Positions 53,258-63,180 are shown, numbered from the stretch's first letter. The stretch: DNA of 64,000 nt from Pyxidicoccus trucidator (GCF_010894435.1 NZ_JAAIXZ010000003.1:310001-374000); one strand, 5' to 3'. The notes: generated by a model from the sequence alone, not told the origin. A program made the numbers and translations.

Positions 53258-54685
53258 CTAGTACGAGTTGTTCTGGCCGAAGTTCTTCATCGTCTTCTTG
53301 TAGAGGTTCCGCGACTCGCGGCGGATCTCCTCCTCATCGGACGCATTCCCATAGGCTGCCTCCGTCTGGTCGAGGTCCGCAAGCTCCCCCGAGAGCGCCG
53401 ACGCGGACGTGCCGAAAATCTTCCGGGCGTTGTCCAGCAGCCCACGCGCCGCCTGCCGGTTGCCGCGCTTCATCTCCTCCGCGGCGGCCACCATGTGCTG
53501 GGTGCCCAACGCCCGTGTCGCATGGACGCGCACGTCCCGGTCCAGGTTGGCCCGCACCAGGGCGGCGTCCGTCGTCAGCTGGGCGCTCAGCTTCAGCCCC
53601 GTGTCGGCCGCCACGTCCCTGGCCACGTCCATGTAGCGGGCGCGGGCGCTCACCACGTCCAGGGCCCCGCCGACGCCGGACGTCTGGAGCGTCAGCTTCA
53701 CCACCATCTGTACGGACTGGTCCCCCGACAAGTCGTACAGCGGCACCTTCAGCACGTTGCCCTGGCGGGTGGAGGGCACGCCCAGCACCGCCGCGGTGGT
53801 GACTTCCGGGGGCAGCACCAGCTCCAGCTCCACGCCCCGGGCCACGGTGCTGGTGGCCTGGTCCAGCTCGCGGGAGAACACCTCCGCCAGCCGCGCCGAG
53901 TCGTCGATGAAGCCGGAGAAGCCGCCGCCCCGCTCGGCCATGCCGCGCATCAGCCCCTCCTGGAAGTCCCCGCCCACGCCCAGCGCGCTCACGGTGATGC
54001 CCTCGTCGCGCATGGAGCGCACCAGCCCGTACAGGTCCTCCTCCCGCACCAGGCCCGCGGTGGGCTGGCCGTCGCTCAGGAGGATGGCGCGGCTGACGCG
54101 GTACTCGCGCAGGTGCGGGCGCAGGGCGCGCGCCGCCTCGGTGAGGCCGCCGCTGATGTTGGTGGAGCCGTCGTCGTGCAGCTGGGAGATGGCCAGCATC
54201 AGCTCGCGGCGCACTTCCTCCGTCGCCAGGCGGCTGGGGAGCACCTTCACGTCGGTGCCGTAGTCGATGAAGGCCAGCCGGTCCTCGGCCGAGAGGCGGC
54301 TCACCAGCTCCGTGGCGGCGCGCTTCGCGTCGGCCAGCTTCTGCCCGGACATGGAGCCGGAGCGGTCAATCACCAGCGCGAGGTTGACGGGGACGCGGCG
54401 CCCGGCCTCGGCGGGGCGGGCCTTCAGCTCCAGCCACGCGAAGACCTCGCTGGGGCCCGACTGCACGTACGCGCCGGACAGCTTGCCGGACAGGGTGAGC
54501 GCGCCGTCCTTGGGCGTGGAGGTGGCGAGCGGCAGCGTCACCGTGGCCTCCGGCTCGTTCGGCTGCGCCACCGTGTGGCTGGTGTCGGTGACGGGCGGGA
54601 GCGGCGGCGGGGGCGGCTTGCCCACCACCAGCGCGCCCACGGCGAGCAGCCCTCCGACGGCCAGCAGCAGCAGGGTGCGGTTCAT
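53258..54685 (-). CDS. VWA-domain protein, membrane anchored
   Basis: One N-terminal hydrophobic helix and a Pro-rich spacer are followed by a von Willebrand A domain (about residues 98-265) with an intact metal-ion site D107-R-S-G-S. Downstream come a beta-sandwich ('VELELVLPPEVTTAAVLGVP') and a helical C-terminus. VWA proteins of this layout resemble YfbK-like secreted proteins that mediate protein contacts. GAGG lies eight bases before the ATG. It is first in a two-gene operon with the membrane protein, and a shared envelope function is inferred. Confidence 0.88.
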   Translation of the reverse strand: MNRTLLLLAVGGLLAVGALVVGKPPPPPLPPVTDTSHTVAQPNEPEATVTLPLATSTPKDGALTLSGKLSGAYVQSGPSEVFAWLELKARPAEAGRRVPVNLALVIDRSGSMSGQKLADAKRAATELVSRLSAEDRLAFIDYGTDVKVLPSRLATEEVRRELMLAISQLHDDGSTNISGGLTEAARALRPHLREYRVSRAILLSDGQPTAGLVREEDLYGLVRSMRDEGITVSALGVGGDFQEGLMRGMAERGGGFSGFIDDSARLAEVFSRELDQATSTVARGVELELVLPPEVTTAAVLGVPSTRQGNVLKVPLYDLSGDQSVQMVVKLTLQTSGVGGALDVVSARARYMDVARDVAADTGLKLSAQLTTDAALVRANLDRDVRVHATRALGTQHMVAAAEEMKRGNRQAARGLLDNARKIFGTSASALSGELADLDQTEAAYGNASDEEEIRRESRNLYKKTMKNFGQNNSY

Positions 54686-54815
54686 TCAGGACCTCGGGTG
54701 TGAGGGGAAGCGAGTGGGCTCACGTTCCCCTGGTTGCCGCCCCGCGCGCATCGGTCAGCGGGAGGAGGGTCCTCCTGATGACCGATGCCCTGCGCCCGCG
54801 ACGGCTCAGGCCTTC

Positions 54816-57674
54816 TCAGGCCTCCGGGGCCGGTTGGCGCCGCCGGACCAGCTCGTCCACCACGTGTCGCACCCGGCCCTCGTCGAAGGGCTTCTCCAGG
54901 AGGAGGTTGGGGATGCTGGCCAGGAACTCGCGCGCGCCGGTGGTGAAGGCGCCACCCGACACGAAGATGAAGCGGCCCTCCAGCCCCGAGCGCCCGCGTC
55001 GCACTGCCTCGTACACGTCGCGGCCCGTGAGGTCCGGCATCATGACGTCGCACAGCACCGCGTCCGGCTCCGGCCCCCGCTCGAGCAGCTCCAGCGCCTG
55101 CCGCCCGCTGTTGGCCACGTCCACCTGGTGCTCGCGGAGGATGCGCTGCAGCACGCGCCCCACCGCCGGCTCGTCGTCCACCACCAGCACCCGGCCGCGC
55201 GGCGCGGCGCGGGGCGTCCGGGGCTCCGCCGCCGCGGGCTTCGGCCGGGCTTCCGGCTCCGTGGTGGGCAGCACCACCTTGAAGACGGTGCCCCGGCCCA
55301 GCTCGCTCTCCACGGTGATGTCGCCGCCCAGCCCGCTGATGATGCTGTGGCAGATGGACAGGCCCAGCCCCGTGCCCACGCCCACCGGCTTGGTGGTGAA
55401 GAACGGGTCGAAGATGCGGTCGATGACTTCGCGAGGAATCCCCACGCCGGTGTCCTGCACCTCCACCACCACGCGCCCGTGCCCGTCTCGCCGCGTGGCC
55501 AGCCGGATTTCGTGCCGGTGCGCCGCGCCCTCGGGGATGGCCTGCGCCGCATTCACCACGAGGTTGAGGAACACCTGGCTCAGCTTCCCCTCGTTCGCCA
55601 TGACGGGGGGGATGTCGCCGTAGTCCCGCTTGAGCTGCGCGCGGTGGCGGATTTCGTTCGCCGCCATCATCGCCACCGAATCCAGCACCGCGTGCATGTC
55701 CAGCGGCGACACGCGCTCCTCGTCCGGCCGCGAGAAGGTCTTGAGCTGGCGGACAATCTGCCGCACGCGCTCGGCGCCCTCGCACGCCTCGCTGAGCACC
55801 TCCTGCCACTCGCCCAAATCCGGCTCGCCCTTCAGCCGCGCCTGGAGCGCCACCGCGCCGTCGCCCGGGGGCAGGTTCTGCCGGAACTCCTCGGCCATGA
55901 AGCCCAGGTTGGACAGCACGAAGGCCAGCGGGTTGTTGATTTCGTGGGCGATGCCCGCCGCCAGCGTGCCCACCGAGGCCAGCCGGTCCGCCAGCGTCAG
56001 CCGCGCCTGGAGCTGGCGCTGCTCCGTCACGTCGCGGGCAATGGACACCACCGCCGGCTGCCCGTCGAAGCGCAGCGGCAGCGACACCACCTCCGCCACC
56101 CGCGTGCGCCCGTCGCGCCGCACCATCCGCCGCTCCCCGGTGAGCGCCCCGGCCCGCGTGCCGCCCGGCCCGCGCATGTCCTTGACGAACTCGGTGAACT
56201 GGCGCCCGGTGAGCTGCTCCGCGCGCTCGAAGCCCAGCGTGGTGACGAGCGCCGCGTTGGCGTAGACGATGCGCCCGTCGCGCTCAATCGCCGCCGCGTC
56301 CGGCACGCCCTCCAGCAGCGCGCGGAAGCTGGCCTCGGACAGCTTGAGCGCCTCCTCCGCCTCGCGGCGCTCGGTGATGTCGCGCGCGAGCCCCTCCACC
56401 GCCACGACGCGTCCGGAGGCGTCCAACACCGGCGCCACCACGTGCTCCAGCCACAGCGTGCGCCCGTCCGGGTGGAGGAAGCGCACCACCACCGGCGCGC
56501 CATGGAAGGGCTGCGGCGCCTCCAGCAACTGCTCCAGCAGCGCCCGGTCCTCGGAGTGCACGCGCTGGTACCAGAGCTCCGGGTCCGCGTAGTGGGCCAC
56601 CGGGTCATAGCCCAGCTTGGCGTGGGCCACCCGGCTCACGTACGCGAAGCCGCGCGGGGCCTCGCGCCGGTACAGGTACAGCACGTCGGACGCGTTCTCC
56701 GCGAGCTGCCGGAAGCGCCGCTCCCGCTCGCGCAGCGCCCGCTCCGACTCGCGCCGCTCCAGCGTCACGGAGATGGCGCCCGCCGCCGCCGACAGCAGGT
56801 CCACCTCCAGCCGGTCCCACGCCCGCGCCTCGGCCACGTTGTCGAAGCCGATGAACCCCACCAGCACGCCCTGCACGCGCATGGGCAGCACGACGATGGA
56901 CAGGATGCCCTGCGGGTCCAGCAGCGCCCGCTCGCTCTCCGGGAAGCCCGCGACCAGCCCCTCGACGACCTCCCCGCGCCCCAGCGTCTCCACCCAGCGC
57001 GAGAGGACCAGGTCCATGGGCAGGCTCTGGAGGTCGGGGTTGTCGATTTCCGGCTTCACCCCGGGCGCGCACCACTCCGCGCGCTGGCTGCACAGGAGCC
57101 CCCCGTCCTCCCCGTGGTGCGTCTCGAACACGTACACGCGGCCGGCGCCCGCCGCCTGGCCCAGTGGCGCCAGCGCCGGCCCGTAGAGGTCTCCCCCGTC
57201 CGGCGTCGTCAGCAGCCGCTGCTGCATCTCCACCAGCGCGGTGAGGTAGCGCTCGCGCCGCGCCAGCGCGCTGTCCGCCGCCTTTCGCTCGGTGATGTCG
57301 TTGAGCGTCCCGGCCACGCCGAGCAGCTCGCCGTCGTCCCCCTGTATCAGCCGGCCGAACGCCTCCACCCACACGGTGCCGCCCGTGCGCGTGAGGTAGC
57401 GCACCTCCGTGCGGACGGACTCCACCTGCTGCGCCACCATCGGCGCGAACAGCCTCGTGGCGCGCTCCCGGTCGTCCGGATGGAGGAACTCCAGGAAGGG
57501 CGTCCCCAGCACCTCCTCCACCGTGAAGCCCGTCATCTCCGTCCAGGCGGGGTTGAGGAACGTCCAGGCGCCCTTCATGTCCGTCTGGAACACCACCTCC
57601 TTGAGGTTGTCGATGACCAGCCGGTAGCGACTCTCGCTGGAGCTCCAGTCAGGACTGGAGTGCGGCTTCTGCAT
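54816..57674 (-). CDS. Hybrid histidine kinase: PAS-GAF-PAS-PAS-HisKA-HATPase-REC
   Basis: The 952-residue cytoplasmic kinase has a PAS domain (about 18-135, ending 'DITERK'), a GAF domain (about 140-310), two more PAS domains (about 320-455 and 460-580), a HisKA of the NtrB type with 'GIAHEINNPLAFV', a HATPase with 'DTGVGIP' and 'GTGLGLSICHSI', and a C-terminal receiver with 'VLCDVMMPDLTG'. It is soluble, with no membrane helix. Several PAS/GAF modules suggest a redox, gas or small-molecule signal. No response regulator is adjacent. It is divergent from another kinase. Confidence 0.95.
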   Translation of the reverse strand: MQKPHSSPDWSSSESRYRLVIDNLKEVVFQTDMKGAWTFLNPAWTEMTGFTVEEVLGTPFLEFLHPDDRERATRLFAPMVAQQVESVRTEVRYLTRTGGTVWVEAFGRLIQGDDGELLGVAGTLNDITERKAADSALARRERYLTALVEMQQRLLTTPDGGDLYGPALAPLGQAAGAGRVYVFETHHGEDGGLLCSQRAEWCAPGVKPEIDNPDLQSLPMDLVLSRWVETLGRGEVVEGLVAGFPESERALLDPQGILSIVVLPMRVQGVLVGFIGFDNVAEARAWDRLEVDLLSAAAGAISVTLERRESERALRERERRFRQLAENASDVLYLYRREAPRGFAYVSRVAHAKLGYDPVAHYADPELWYQRVHSEDRALLEQLLEAPQPFHGAPVVVRFLHPDGRTLWLEHVVAPVLDASGRVVAVEGLARDITERREAEEALKLSEASFRALLEGVPDAAAIERDGRIVYANAALVTTLGFERAEQLTGRQFTEFVKDMRGPGGTRAGALTGERRMVRRDGRTRVAEVVSLPLRFDGQPAVVSIARDVTEQRQLQARLTLADRLASVGTLAAGIAHEINNPLAFVLSNLGFMAEEFRQNLPPGDGAVALQARLKGEPDLGEWQEVLSEACEGAERVRQIVRQLKTFSRPDEERVSPLDMHAVLDSVAMMAANEIRHRAQLKRDYGDIPPVMANEGKLSQVFLNLVVNAAQAIPEGAAHRHEIRLATRRDGHGRVVVEVQDTGVGIPREVIDRIFDPFFTTKPVGVGTGLGLSICHSIISGLGGDITVESELGRGTVFKVVLPTTEPEARPKPAAAEPRTPRAAPRGRVLVVDDEPAVGRVLQRILREHQVDVANSGRQALELLERGPEPDAVLCDVMMPDLTGRDVYEAVRRGRSGLEGRFIFVSGGAFTTGAREFLASIPNLLLEKPFDEGRVRHVVDELVRRRQPAPEA

Positions 57675-57897
57675 GATGAGACTCGAGGATGAGCACCGCG
57701 CCGCTCGGACGGGGGGCGTCCGGGCGTTCTATAATTTCGCAACGATTCTGGATTTTCTGCCCTGCAAGCAAGAGGGCCAGGAATGACCCCGGGACTTCGG
57801 CGGCACCCCTTCCGTTGTTGAGCGTGACACGACGGCCGTCGTCTTCCTTCCGGATGGGCGGGGATGCCACCATGGCTGTCGTGCGAGGACGTCTCTC
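57675..57897. promoter_or_regulatory. Divergent promoter region of two histidine kinase genes
   Basis: A perfect TATAAT lies at 57730-57735 on the plus strand, in a local AT-rich patch unusual for this genome. There is no good TTGACA 17 bases before it. The region also has to serve the minus-strand kinase gene. Confidence 0.3.
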
Positions 57898-59610
57898 ATG
57901 TCTTCTGGAAACGCCTGGCTCTCGATGACCCATCTGGACCCCGAGGAAGGCGCAGAGGCCCTCCTGAATGATGCGGTGTTGCGCCTGCTCCTCGAGCAGG
58001 CCGGGGACGCTCTTGTCCTGGTGGACCTGAAGGGCCGGGTGCTCGCATTCAATGGTGAGGCGGGCCGGCAATTTCGGATCTCCCCGCCCGAGCATTTGGA
58101 GGAGGGCCGTCTCCCCGGGTGTGCCTGGGTCCGTCCCGAGGATACGACACGAGCGCTGGAGGTGTCGCCGCTGATGCGCGCGCTGGCGGGTGAATGGGTG
58201 AAGGAGGGGCGCTGGGGCTTGCGCCGGCCGGACGGGACGCTGGTGGTGCTGAAGGGCTCCGTGGTGCCCCTGTGTGTCCGGGACGGGCACGCGGCCGGGG
58301 CGCTGATGCGCACGCGCGAGGAGCCCCGGCTGGGGCTGAACGCGGCGAGCGCCGCCCGGCTGCTCGCGGAGGCGGGCGCGCTGCTCGGCGCCGCGCTGGA
58401 TGCCGAGGGGCGCGTCGAGCCCTTGCTGCGCCTGCTCGTCCCCGCACTGGCGGACGCGGGCGTCCTCTACCTGGTCGCTCCCGCCGAGCCGCTGCGCGCG
58501 GTGGCCGCGGTACACGCGGAGCCGGAGCGGCACGTGCTGCTGGTGGAATTGCTGCGCCGGCAGCCGCCGGACCCGCTGGTGCCGGGCAGCGTGCTGCCCA
58601 TGTTCGACACGGGCCGGACGGAGCGGCGGCGCCTGTCGGACACGCCGGAGGGCGCGGAGGACGCGGCGGTGCCCCGTGCGCTGGGGCTGCGTTGCTACCT
58701 GGGCGTGCCGCTGGTGGCGCGCGGGCGCGTCATCGGCGCGCTGGCCCTCTTCCGCTCGGACGAGGCGCGCGACTTCACCGACGACGAGGAGCGGCTGGCG
58801 GAGGAGCTGGCCCGCCGCACGGCGCTCTCCGTGGACAGCGCGCGGCTGTTGCGCGAGGCGCGCGAGGCGGTGCGCCTGCGCGACGAGTTCCTGGGCATCG
58901 CCAGCCACGAGCTGAAGACGCCGCTGACACCCCTGCACCTCAAGGTGCAGCTGCTGCACAGGCAGATGGAGGCGCTCGCCGCCAAGGGCCTGCCGGTGTC
59001 CGCCGAGCGCGTGTCGGAGACGCTGGACGTGGTGCAGCGCCAGGTGCGCAAGCTGACGAGCCTGGTGGACAACCTGCTGGACGTGTCGCGAATCACTGCG
59101 GGCCGGCTGAAGCTGGAGCTGGAGGAGATGGACCTGGCGAGCGTGGTGGCGGAAATCCTCTACCGCTTCGCCCCGTCCGCCACGCAGCTCAACTGCTCGC
59201 TGGAGCTGGACGCGCCCATGACGGTGGTGGGCCTGTGGGACAGGCTGCGGCTGGAGCAGGTGGTGACGAACCTCCTGTCCAACGCGCTGAAGTACGGCGC
59301 CGGCCACCCCGTGTGCGTGCGCGTGGAGGCGGACGGCCGCCTGGCGCGCCTCACGGTGTCGGACTGCGGCATCGGCATCTCCGCGGAGGACCTGCCGCGC
59401 ATCTTCGAGCGCTTCGAGCGCGCGGTGAGCGACAGGCACTACGGCGGCCTGGGGCTGGGGCTCTACATCACCCGGCAGATTGTGGAGGCCTTCGGCGGCA
59501 CCGTGAAGGCCACCAGCACGCCGGGCCAGGGCTCCACCTTCGTGCTGGAGCTGCCGCGCGGCGACATCCCCGAGGAGTGGGTGGCCGTGCCGCGCACCGA
59601 GTTCAAGTAG
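57898..59610 (+). CDS. Soluble PAS-GAF histidine kinase
   Basis: The 570-residue kinase has a PAS-like domain (about 25-140), a GAF domain (about 150-310), HisKA with 'GIASHELKTPLTPLHLKV' and HATPase with 'NALKYG', 'DCGIGIS' and 'GGLGLGLYITRQI'. There is no membrane helix and no receiver. The start at 57898 is supported by GAGG about nine bases upstream; Met10 is an alternative. It stands alone, divergent from the hybrid kinase and convergent with a third kinase, whose stop is only three bases away. Confidence 0.93.
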   Translation: MSSGNAWLSMTHLDPEEGAEALLNDAVLRLLLEQAGDALVLVDLKGRVLAFNGEAGRQFRISPPEHLEEGRLPGCAWVRPEDTTRALEVSPLMRALAGEWVKEGRWGLRRPDGTLVVLKGSVVPLCVRDGHAAGALMRTREEPRLGLNAASAARLLAEAGALLGAALDAEGRVEPLLRLLVPALADAGVLYLVAPAEPLRAVAAVHAEPERHVLLVELLRRQPPDPLVPGSVLPMFDTGRTERRRLSDTPEGAEDAAVPRALGLRCYLGVPLVARGRVIGALALFRSDEARDFTDDEERLAEELARRTALSVDSARLLREAREAVRLRDEFLGIASHELKTPLTPLHLKVQLLHRQMEALAAKGLPVSAERVSETLDVVQRQVRKLTSLVDNLLDVSRITAGRLKLELEEMDLASVVAEILYRFAPSATQLNCSLELDAPMTVVGLWDRLRLEQVVTNLLSNALKYGAGHPVCVRVEADGRLARLTVSDCGIGISAEDLPRIFERFERAVSDRHYGGLGLGLYITRQIVEAFGGTVKATSTPGQGSTFVLELPRGDIPEEWVAVPRTEFK

Positions 59611-59613
59611 CGC

Positions 59614-62175
59614 TCACGCCGCGTGCGCGGACGAGGACTCCGCGCGGGAGGGCGGGGCGCTCTCGGACGCGGGCACGGGCTGGGTGGCCTCGCGGGGCAG
59701 CCGCACGTGGAAGCAGCTGCCGCGCTGGGGGCCCGGGCTCTCCGCCCAGATGGTGCCGCCGTGGCGCTCCACGATTTCGCGGCAGATGAAGAGCCCCAGC
59801 CCCAGCCCGCCGTAGTGGCGTGCCTGGGCGTTGGAGGCGCGGGCGAAGGGGCGGAACAGGCTGGGCAGGCTCTCCGGGGGGATGCCGATGCCCTCGTCCC
59901 TCACGTGCACCACCACGTGGTGGGCCTCCTCCTCCAGGGAGAGGCGCACGGTGCCGCCCTGCGGTGAGTAGCGCACGGCGTTGCTCACCAGGTTGGTGAG
60001 CACCTGGTCCAGCCGGGGCGCGTCCCAGTCTCCCTCCACCGCGTGGCCGGGGGTGTGCAGCTCGAAGGCGAGGTTGCTCTCGCCGCGCAGCTCGAAGCGC
60101 TCCAGCACCTCGTGCAGCAGCGGCACCAGGTCCGCGCGCTGCCGCTCCAGCTCGAAGCGGCCGCCCTGCATGCGGGCGGTGTCGAGCAAATCATCCACCA
60201 GCCGCGCCAGCCGCTCCGTCTGCCGGGCCATGGAGCGCAGCGCCTTGAGCAGCCGCTCGCGCTCCGGGAAGTCGCCGTTCTTCTCCAGCCACTGGAGGGT
60301 GAGGGCGGCGAAGCCCTTGAGGGGTGTGAGGGGCGTGCGCAGCTCGTGGCTGGCCACGCTGATGAACTCCTCGCGCGCGCGCACCGCCTCCTTCAGCTCC
60401 GCCTGCGCGGCGCCGGTGCGGGCCGCCATCTCGTTGAAGCTGCGCGCCAGCTCGCCCAGCTCGTCGTCCTCCTCCACCTCCACGCGCCGCTCCAAATCCC
60501 CGGCGGCCAGCGCGGAGGTGGCCTCGCGCAGCTCGTCCAGGCGGCGGATGACGTCCTGGGCGACGAGCTGCGACAGGCCCAGCGCCAGCAGCACGCCCAG
60601 GAACACGAGGCCCACCACCGCGGCGCTCATGCGCGTAATCGCCGCGTAGGCCACCACCAGCTCCTGCGTCACCAGCACGCTCCACTCGGTGTCCTCGACG
60701 GGGGCCTCGGCGGCGAGGATGCGGCGGTCCGCCACGTCGAAGGCCTCCATGACGCCGCTGCCGGGGCGGGCCAGCTCCTCGTGCAGCGCGCCCGGCAGGT
60801 GGGCCTCGCCGAGCAGCAGGGCGCCGGGCGCCGTGTCGCGCAGCACCTTGAGGCCGCGCCTGTCCAGCACCTGCACGCGGAAGCGCCGCGACGCGGGCGT
60901 GGTGGCGTCGCTCAGCCGCTCCAGGGACAGGAGCCCCACCAGCATGCCGCGCAGCTCGCCGTCGTGCTCGAAGGGGCGCGTCACCGCCACCAGCGGCCGG
61001 TCCGGCGGGCGGATGAAGGCGGTGGACACCTCGGTGCCGCCGTGGGCAATCGCCTCGGAGAGGAAGGTGTGACTGGACAGCTGCCAGTCCTCCACGCCCG
61101 GCGAGGTGGCCAGCACCGTGCCGGACGCATCCACGGCGATGGCCGCGTCGAAGGCGCGCGCCTGGGCGGCCAGGTTGCGCAGGTACGGCTCCAGCAGGGC
61201 GCGCTCGCCGGTGACGAAGGCGGCGCGGAAGCCGGGGGACTCCAGCATCAAGTCCAGCGACTCGCGCGAGTCATCCAGGTAGCGGCGCAGGAAGTCCGCC
61301 TCGCCCGCGGCGGCGCGCTGCGTGTCGTCGCGCACCTGCTGCTCGATTGCGCGCTGGGCGAGGAAGGCGGCGAGGCCCCCCAGCGCCAGCAGCGGCACCA
61401 GCCCCGCGAAGGCCAGCCCGCGCAAGAGCTTCCACCCCACGGTGCGCGGCGCGCGCGGGCGCCAGTCCACCGCCTGCGCCATGCACGCCAGGGTGAGCAC
61501 CGCGTAGACGCTGGCGCCCAGCCACGACGAGCCGCGCCCCAGCGCGTACGCCAGCAGGGCGAAGGGCACGGCCAGCACGCCCATCAGCACATGCGGCAGC
61601 CGCGCGTGCAGCCGGCCCGAGGGCAACAGCAGCCCCACGCCCGAGAGGATGAAGAGCGCGCCCACCAGGGGCCGCAGCGGGGCCAGGTGCGCGTACACGG
61701 AGATGGGGAAGCGCTCCGGCGCCGCGAGCATCGCCACGCCGAAGGCCGCGCCGGTGAGGGCCACGAAGGCGCGCAGCACGGGCCGCTGGCGCATGGCGGG
61801 CCACGCCTCCAGCACCAGGCCGCCGAAGAGCAGCGGGTAGAGGACGATGCCGGTGAAGCTGCCCGGCAGGACATTGAGCACCCACCAGTACAGCGCCATG
61901 GCCGCGCCCAGCGTCAGCCGCCCCGCCAGCCCCAGCCAGCGCGGCGCACGCGGGTACAGCAGCGCGCACATGAGGGAGATGCTGCCGGCCAGGTACGTGA
62001 GGCCCAGGACGCGCACGTACGGATAGAGCGGCCGGAAGGGCGCCATCCGGAACTCGTACGGCACATACGACATCAGCACGCCGAACAGCAGGCCCACCAG
62101 CGCGGCGGGCCACGTCAGCGGCAGGGGCGAGGGTGGGGCCGGCGCCTCGGTTGGCGGAGAAAGGGAGGAAAACAT
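59614..62175 (-). CDS. Membrane histidine kinase with MASE-like helices, extracytoplasmic sensor and HAMP
   Basis: The 853-residue kinase has about seven N-terminal helices (residues 20-245), then another at about 255-272, an extracytoplasmic dCache-like sensor (about 275-510, with 'DAAIAVDASGTVLATSPG'), a helix at about 520-540, a HAMP domain ('QDVIRRLDELREATSALAAG'), HisKA with 'SVASHELRTPLTPLKGF', and HATPase with 'NAVRYSPQGG' and 'YGGLGLGLFICREIV'. The many helices before the sensor resemble MASE-type integral sensors. No partner regulator is adjacent. Confidence 0.92.
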   Translation of the reverse strand: MFSSLSPPTEAPAPPSPLPLTWPAALVGLLFGVLMSYVPYEFRMAPFRPLYPYVRVLGLTYLAGSISLMCALLYPRAPRWLGLAGRLTLGAAMALYWWVLNVLPGSFTGIVLYPLLFGGLVLEAWPAMRQRPVLRAFVALTGAAFGVAMLAAPERFPISVYAHLAPLRPLVGALFILSGVGLLLPSGRLHARLPHVLMGVLAVPFALLAYALGRGSSWLGASVYAVLTLACMAQAVDWRPRAPRTVGWKLLRGLAFAGLVPLLALGGLAAFLAQRAIEQQVRDDTQRAAAGEADFLRRYLDDSRESLDLMLESPGFRAAFVTGERALLEPYLRNLAAQARAFDAAIAVDASGTVLATSPGVEDWQLSSHTFLSEAIAHGGTEVSTAFIRPPDRPLVAVTRPFEHDGELRGMLVGLLSLERLSDATTPASRRFRVQVLDRRGLKVLRDTAPGALLLGEAHLPGALHEELARPGSGVMEAFDVADRRILAAEAPVEDTEWSVLVTQELVVAYAAITRMSAAVVGLVFLGVLLALGLSQLVAQDVIRRLDELREATSALAAGDLERRVEVEEDDELGELARSFNEMAARTGAAQAELKEAVRAREEFISVASHELRTPLTPLKGFAALTLQWLEKNGDFPERERLLKALRSMARQTERLARLVDDLLDTARMQGGRFELERQRADLVPLLHEVLERFELRGESNLAFELHTPGHAVEGDWDAPRLDQVLTNLVSNAVRYSPQGGTVRLSLEEEAHHVVVHVRDEGIGIPPESLPSLFRPFARASNAQARHYGGLGLGLFICREIVERHGGTIWAESPGPQRGSCFHVRLPREATQPVPASESAPPSRAESSSAHAA

Positions 62176-62275
62176 CTTCCCTGATTCACGCGCGGCGGGG
62201 GCCAGGGGTTCTACTGCCCCAAGGGCTTACGTCCGGGGCCGGACATCCCTGGCGCACTGCGAGGGACACCTCACC

Positions 62276-62791
62276 TCACGCCACCTCGAGCACCGTCCAT
62301 TCGCGTACCTCACCCGCCAGTGTCACCTCCACCACGTCCCCTGCCTTGCGGCCCATGAGGGCACGGCCCACGGGGGACGCGGGGGTGATGACGGACAGGA
62401 AGCCGTCGCCGCCGGGGCCCGTCAGCTCGGTGCCGGCGCCCACGGGGAGCACGAAGAAGGTGCGCTCGGCGAAGCCGTCCTCGTCCTCGGTGCTCATGTC
62501 GACGATGGCGCCCAGGGCCACGGGCCCCTGGCGCGGGAAGCGGGGCAGCTCCCCCTGGCCGAAGTGGGAGAGCGCGTGCAGTTCCTCCTGCACGCGGCGG
62601 GCGCGGGCGGCCTGTCCGGTGGCGAGGCTGCCGAACTCAATCGCCGCGCGGCCGTCCTCCTTCTTCTCGGACTCCGTGGCCAGGCTGCGAGCCGCCTCGC
62701 GGGCCTCGGCCTCGGCGCGGTGGGCCAGCCTGTCGGACTGCTGGAGCCGCTCGGCCAGCTGGTTCAGGAGGGCATGCTTGTCGAGTCGCAT
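62276..62791 (-). CDS. GreA/GreB-family transcription elongation factor
   Basis: The 171-residue protein has an N-terminal coiled coil (about 1-75) and a C-terminal FKBP-like domain ('LPVGAGTELTGPGGDGFLSV', 'ITPASPVGRALMGRKAGDVV'), the hallmark of Gre factors that bind in the secondary channel of RNA polymerase. The coil has 'KKEDGRAAIE' near its tip, but it lacks the standard GreA 'ARxxGDLSENAEY' wording, so its cleavage activity is uncertain and it may be a paralogue with another role. Confidence 0.85.
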   Translation of the reverse strand: MRLDKHALLNQLAERLQQSDRLAHRAEAEAREAARSLATESEKKEDGRAAIEFGSLATGQAARARRVQEELHALSHFGQGELPRFPRQGPVALGAIVDMSTEDEDGFAERTFFVLPVGAGTELTGPGGDGFLSVITPASPVGRALMGRKAGDVVEVTLAGEVREWTVLEVA

Positions 62792-62878
62792 CGTGTCGGT
62801 ACAGGACTGTAGCGTCGGCCACCGACACCTCCAGTTTTCGGCCACGCGCGGCGGCTCGGGTGGACCTACAATGAGGGC

Positions 62879-63160
62879 ATGACGCCCCAGGAGCTCTCCC
62901 AGAAGGCCCGGCAGCTCGTCGCGGAAGGCGCGGTGTTGCTGGATGTGCGCACCCCGCAGGAATTCCAGCAGGGTCACCCCGAGGTCGCCCGCAACATCCC
63001 CGTGCAGGAGCTGCCCCGGCGGCTCTCCGAGGTGGGCCCGCCCGGCACGCGCGTGGTGGTGTACTGCGCCGCTGGGGCCCGCAGCGCCCAGGCCGTGCAG
63101 TTGCTGCGCGCCGGCGGTTACACGGACGTCTTCGACCTCAAGTCGGTCAACTACTGGTAG
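62879..63160 (+). CDS. Single-domain rhodanese
   Basis: A 93-residue rhodanese with 'LLDVRTPQEFQQGHPEVARN' and the active loop C-A-A-G-A-R-S. Single-domain rhodaneses carry sulfur from thiosulfate or persulfide to acceptors. The loop differs from the CRSGGR of the sulfide-cluster enzyme. It is divergent from the Gre gene and precedes a tandem repeat. Confidence 0.92.
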   Translation: MTPQELSQKARQLVAEGAVLLDVRTPQEFQQGHPEVARNIPVQELPRRLSEVGPPGTRVVVYCAAGARSAQAVQLLRAGGYTDVFDLKSVNYW

Positions 63161-63180
63161 TGCCGTCCGTGGCGCCCCTC

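Noticed and set aside
57730..57735. Consensus sigma-70 promoter based on a perfect TATAAT
   Set aside because: No acceptable -35 at 16-18 bases; listed only as a low-confidence region.
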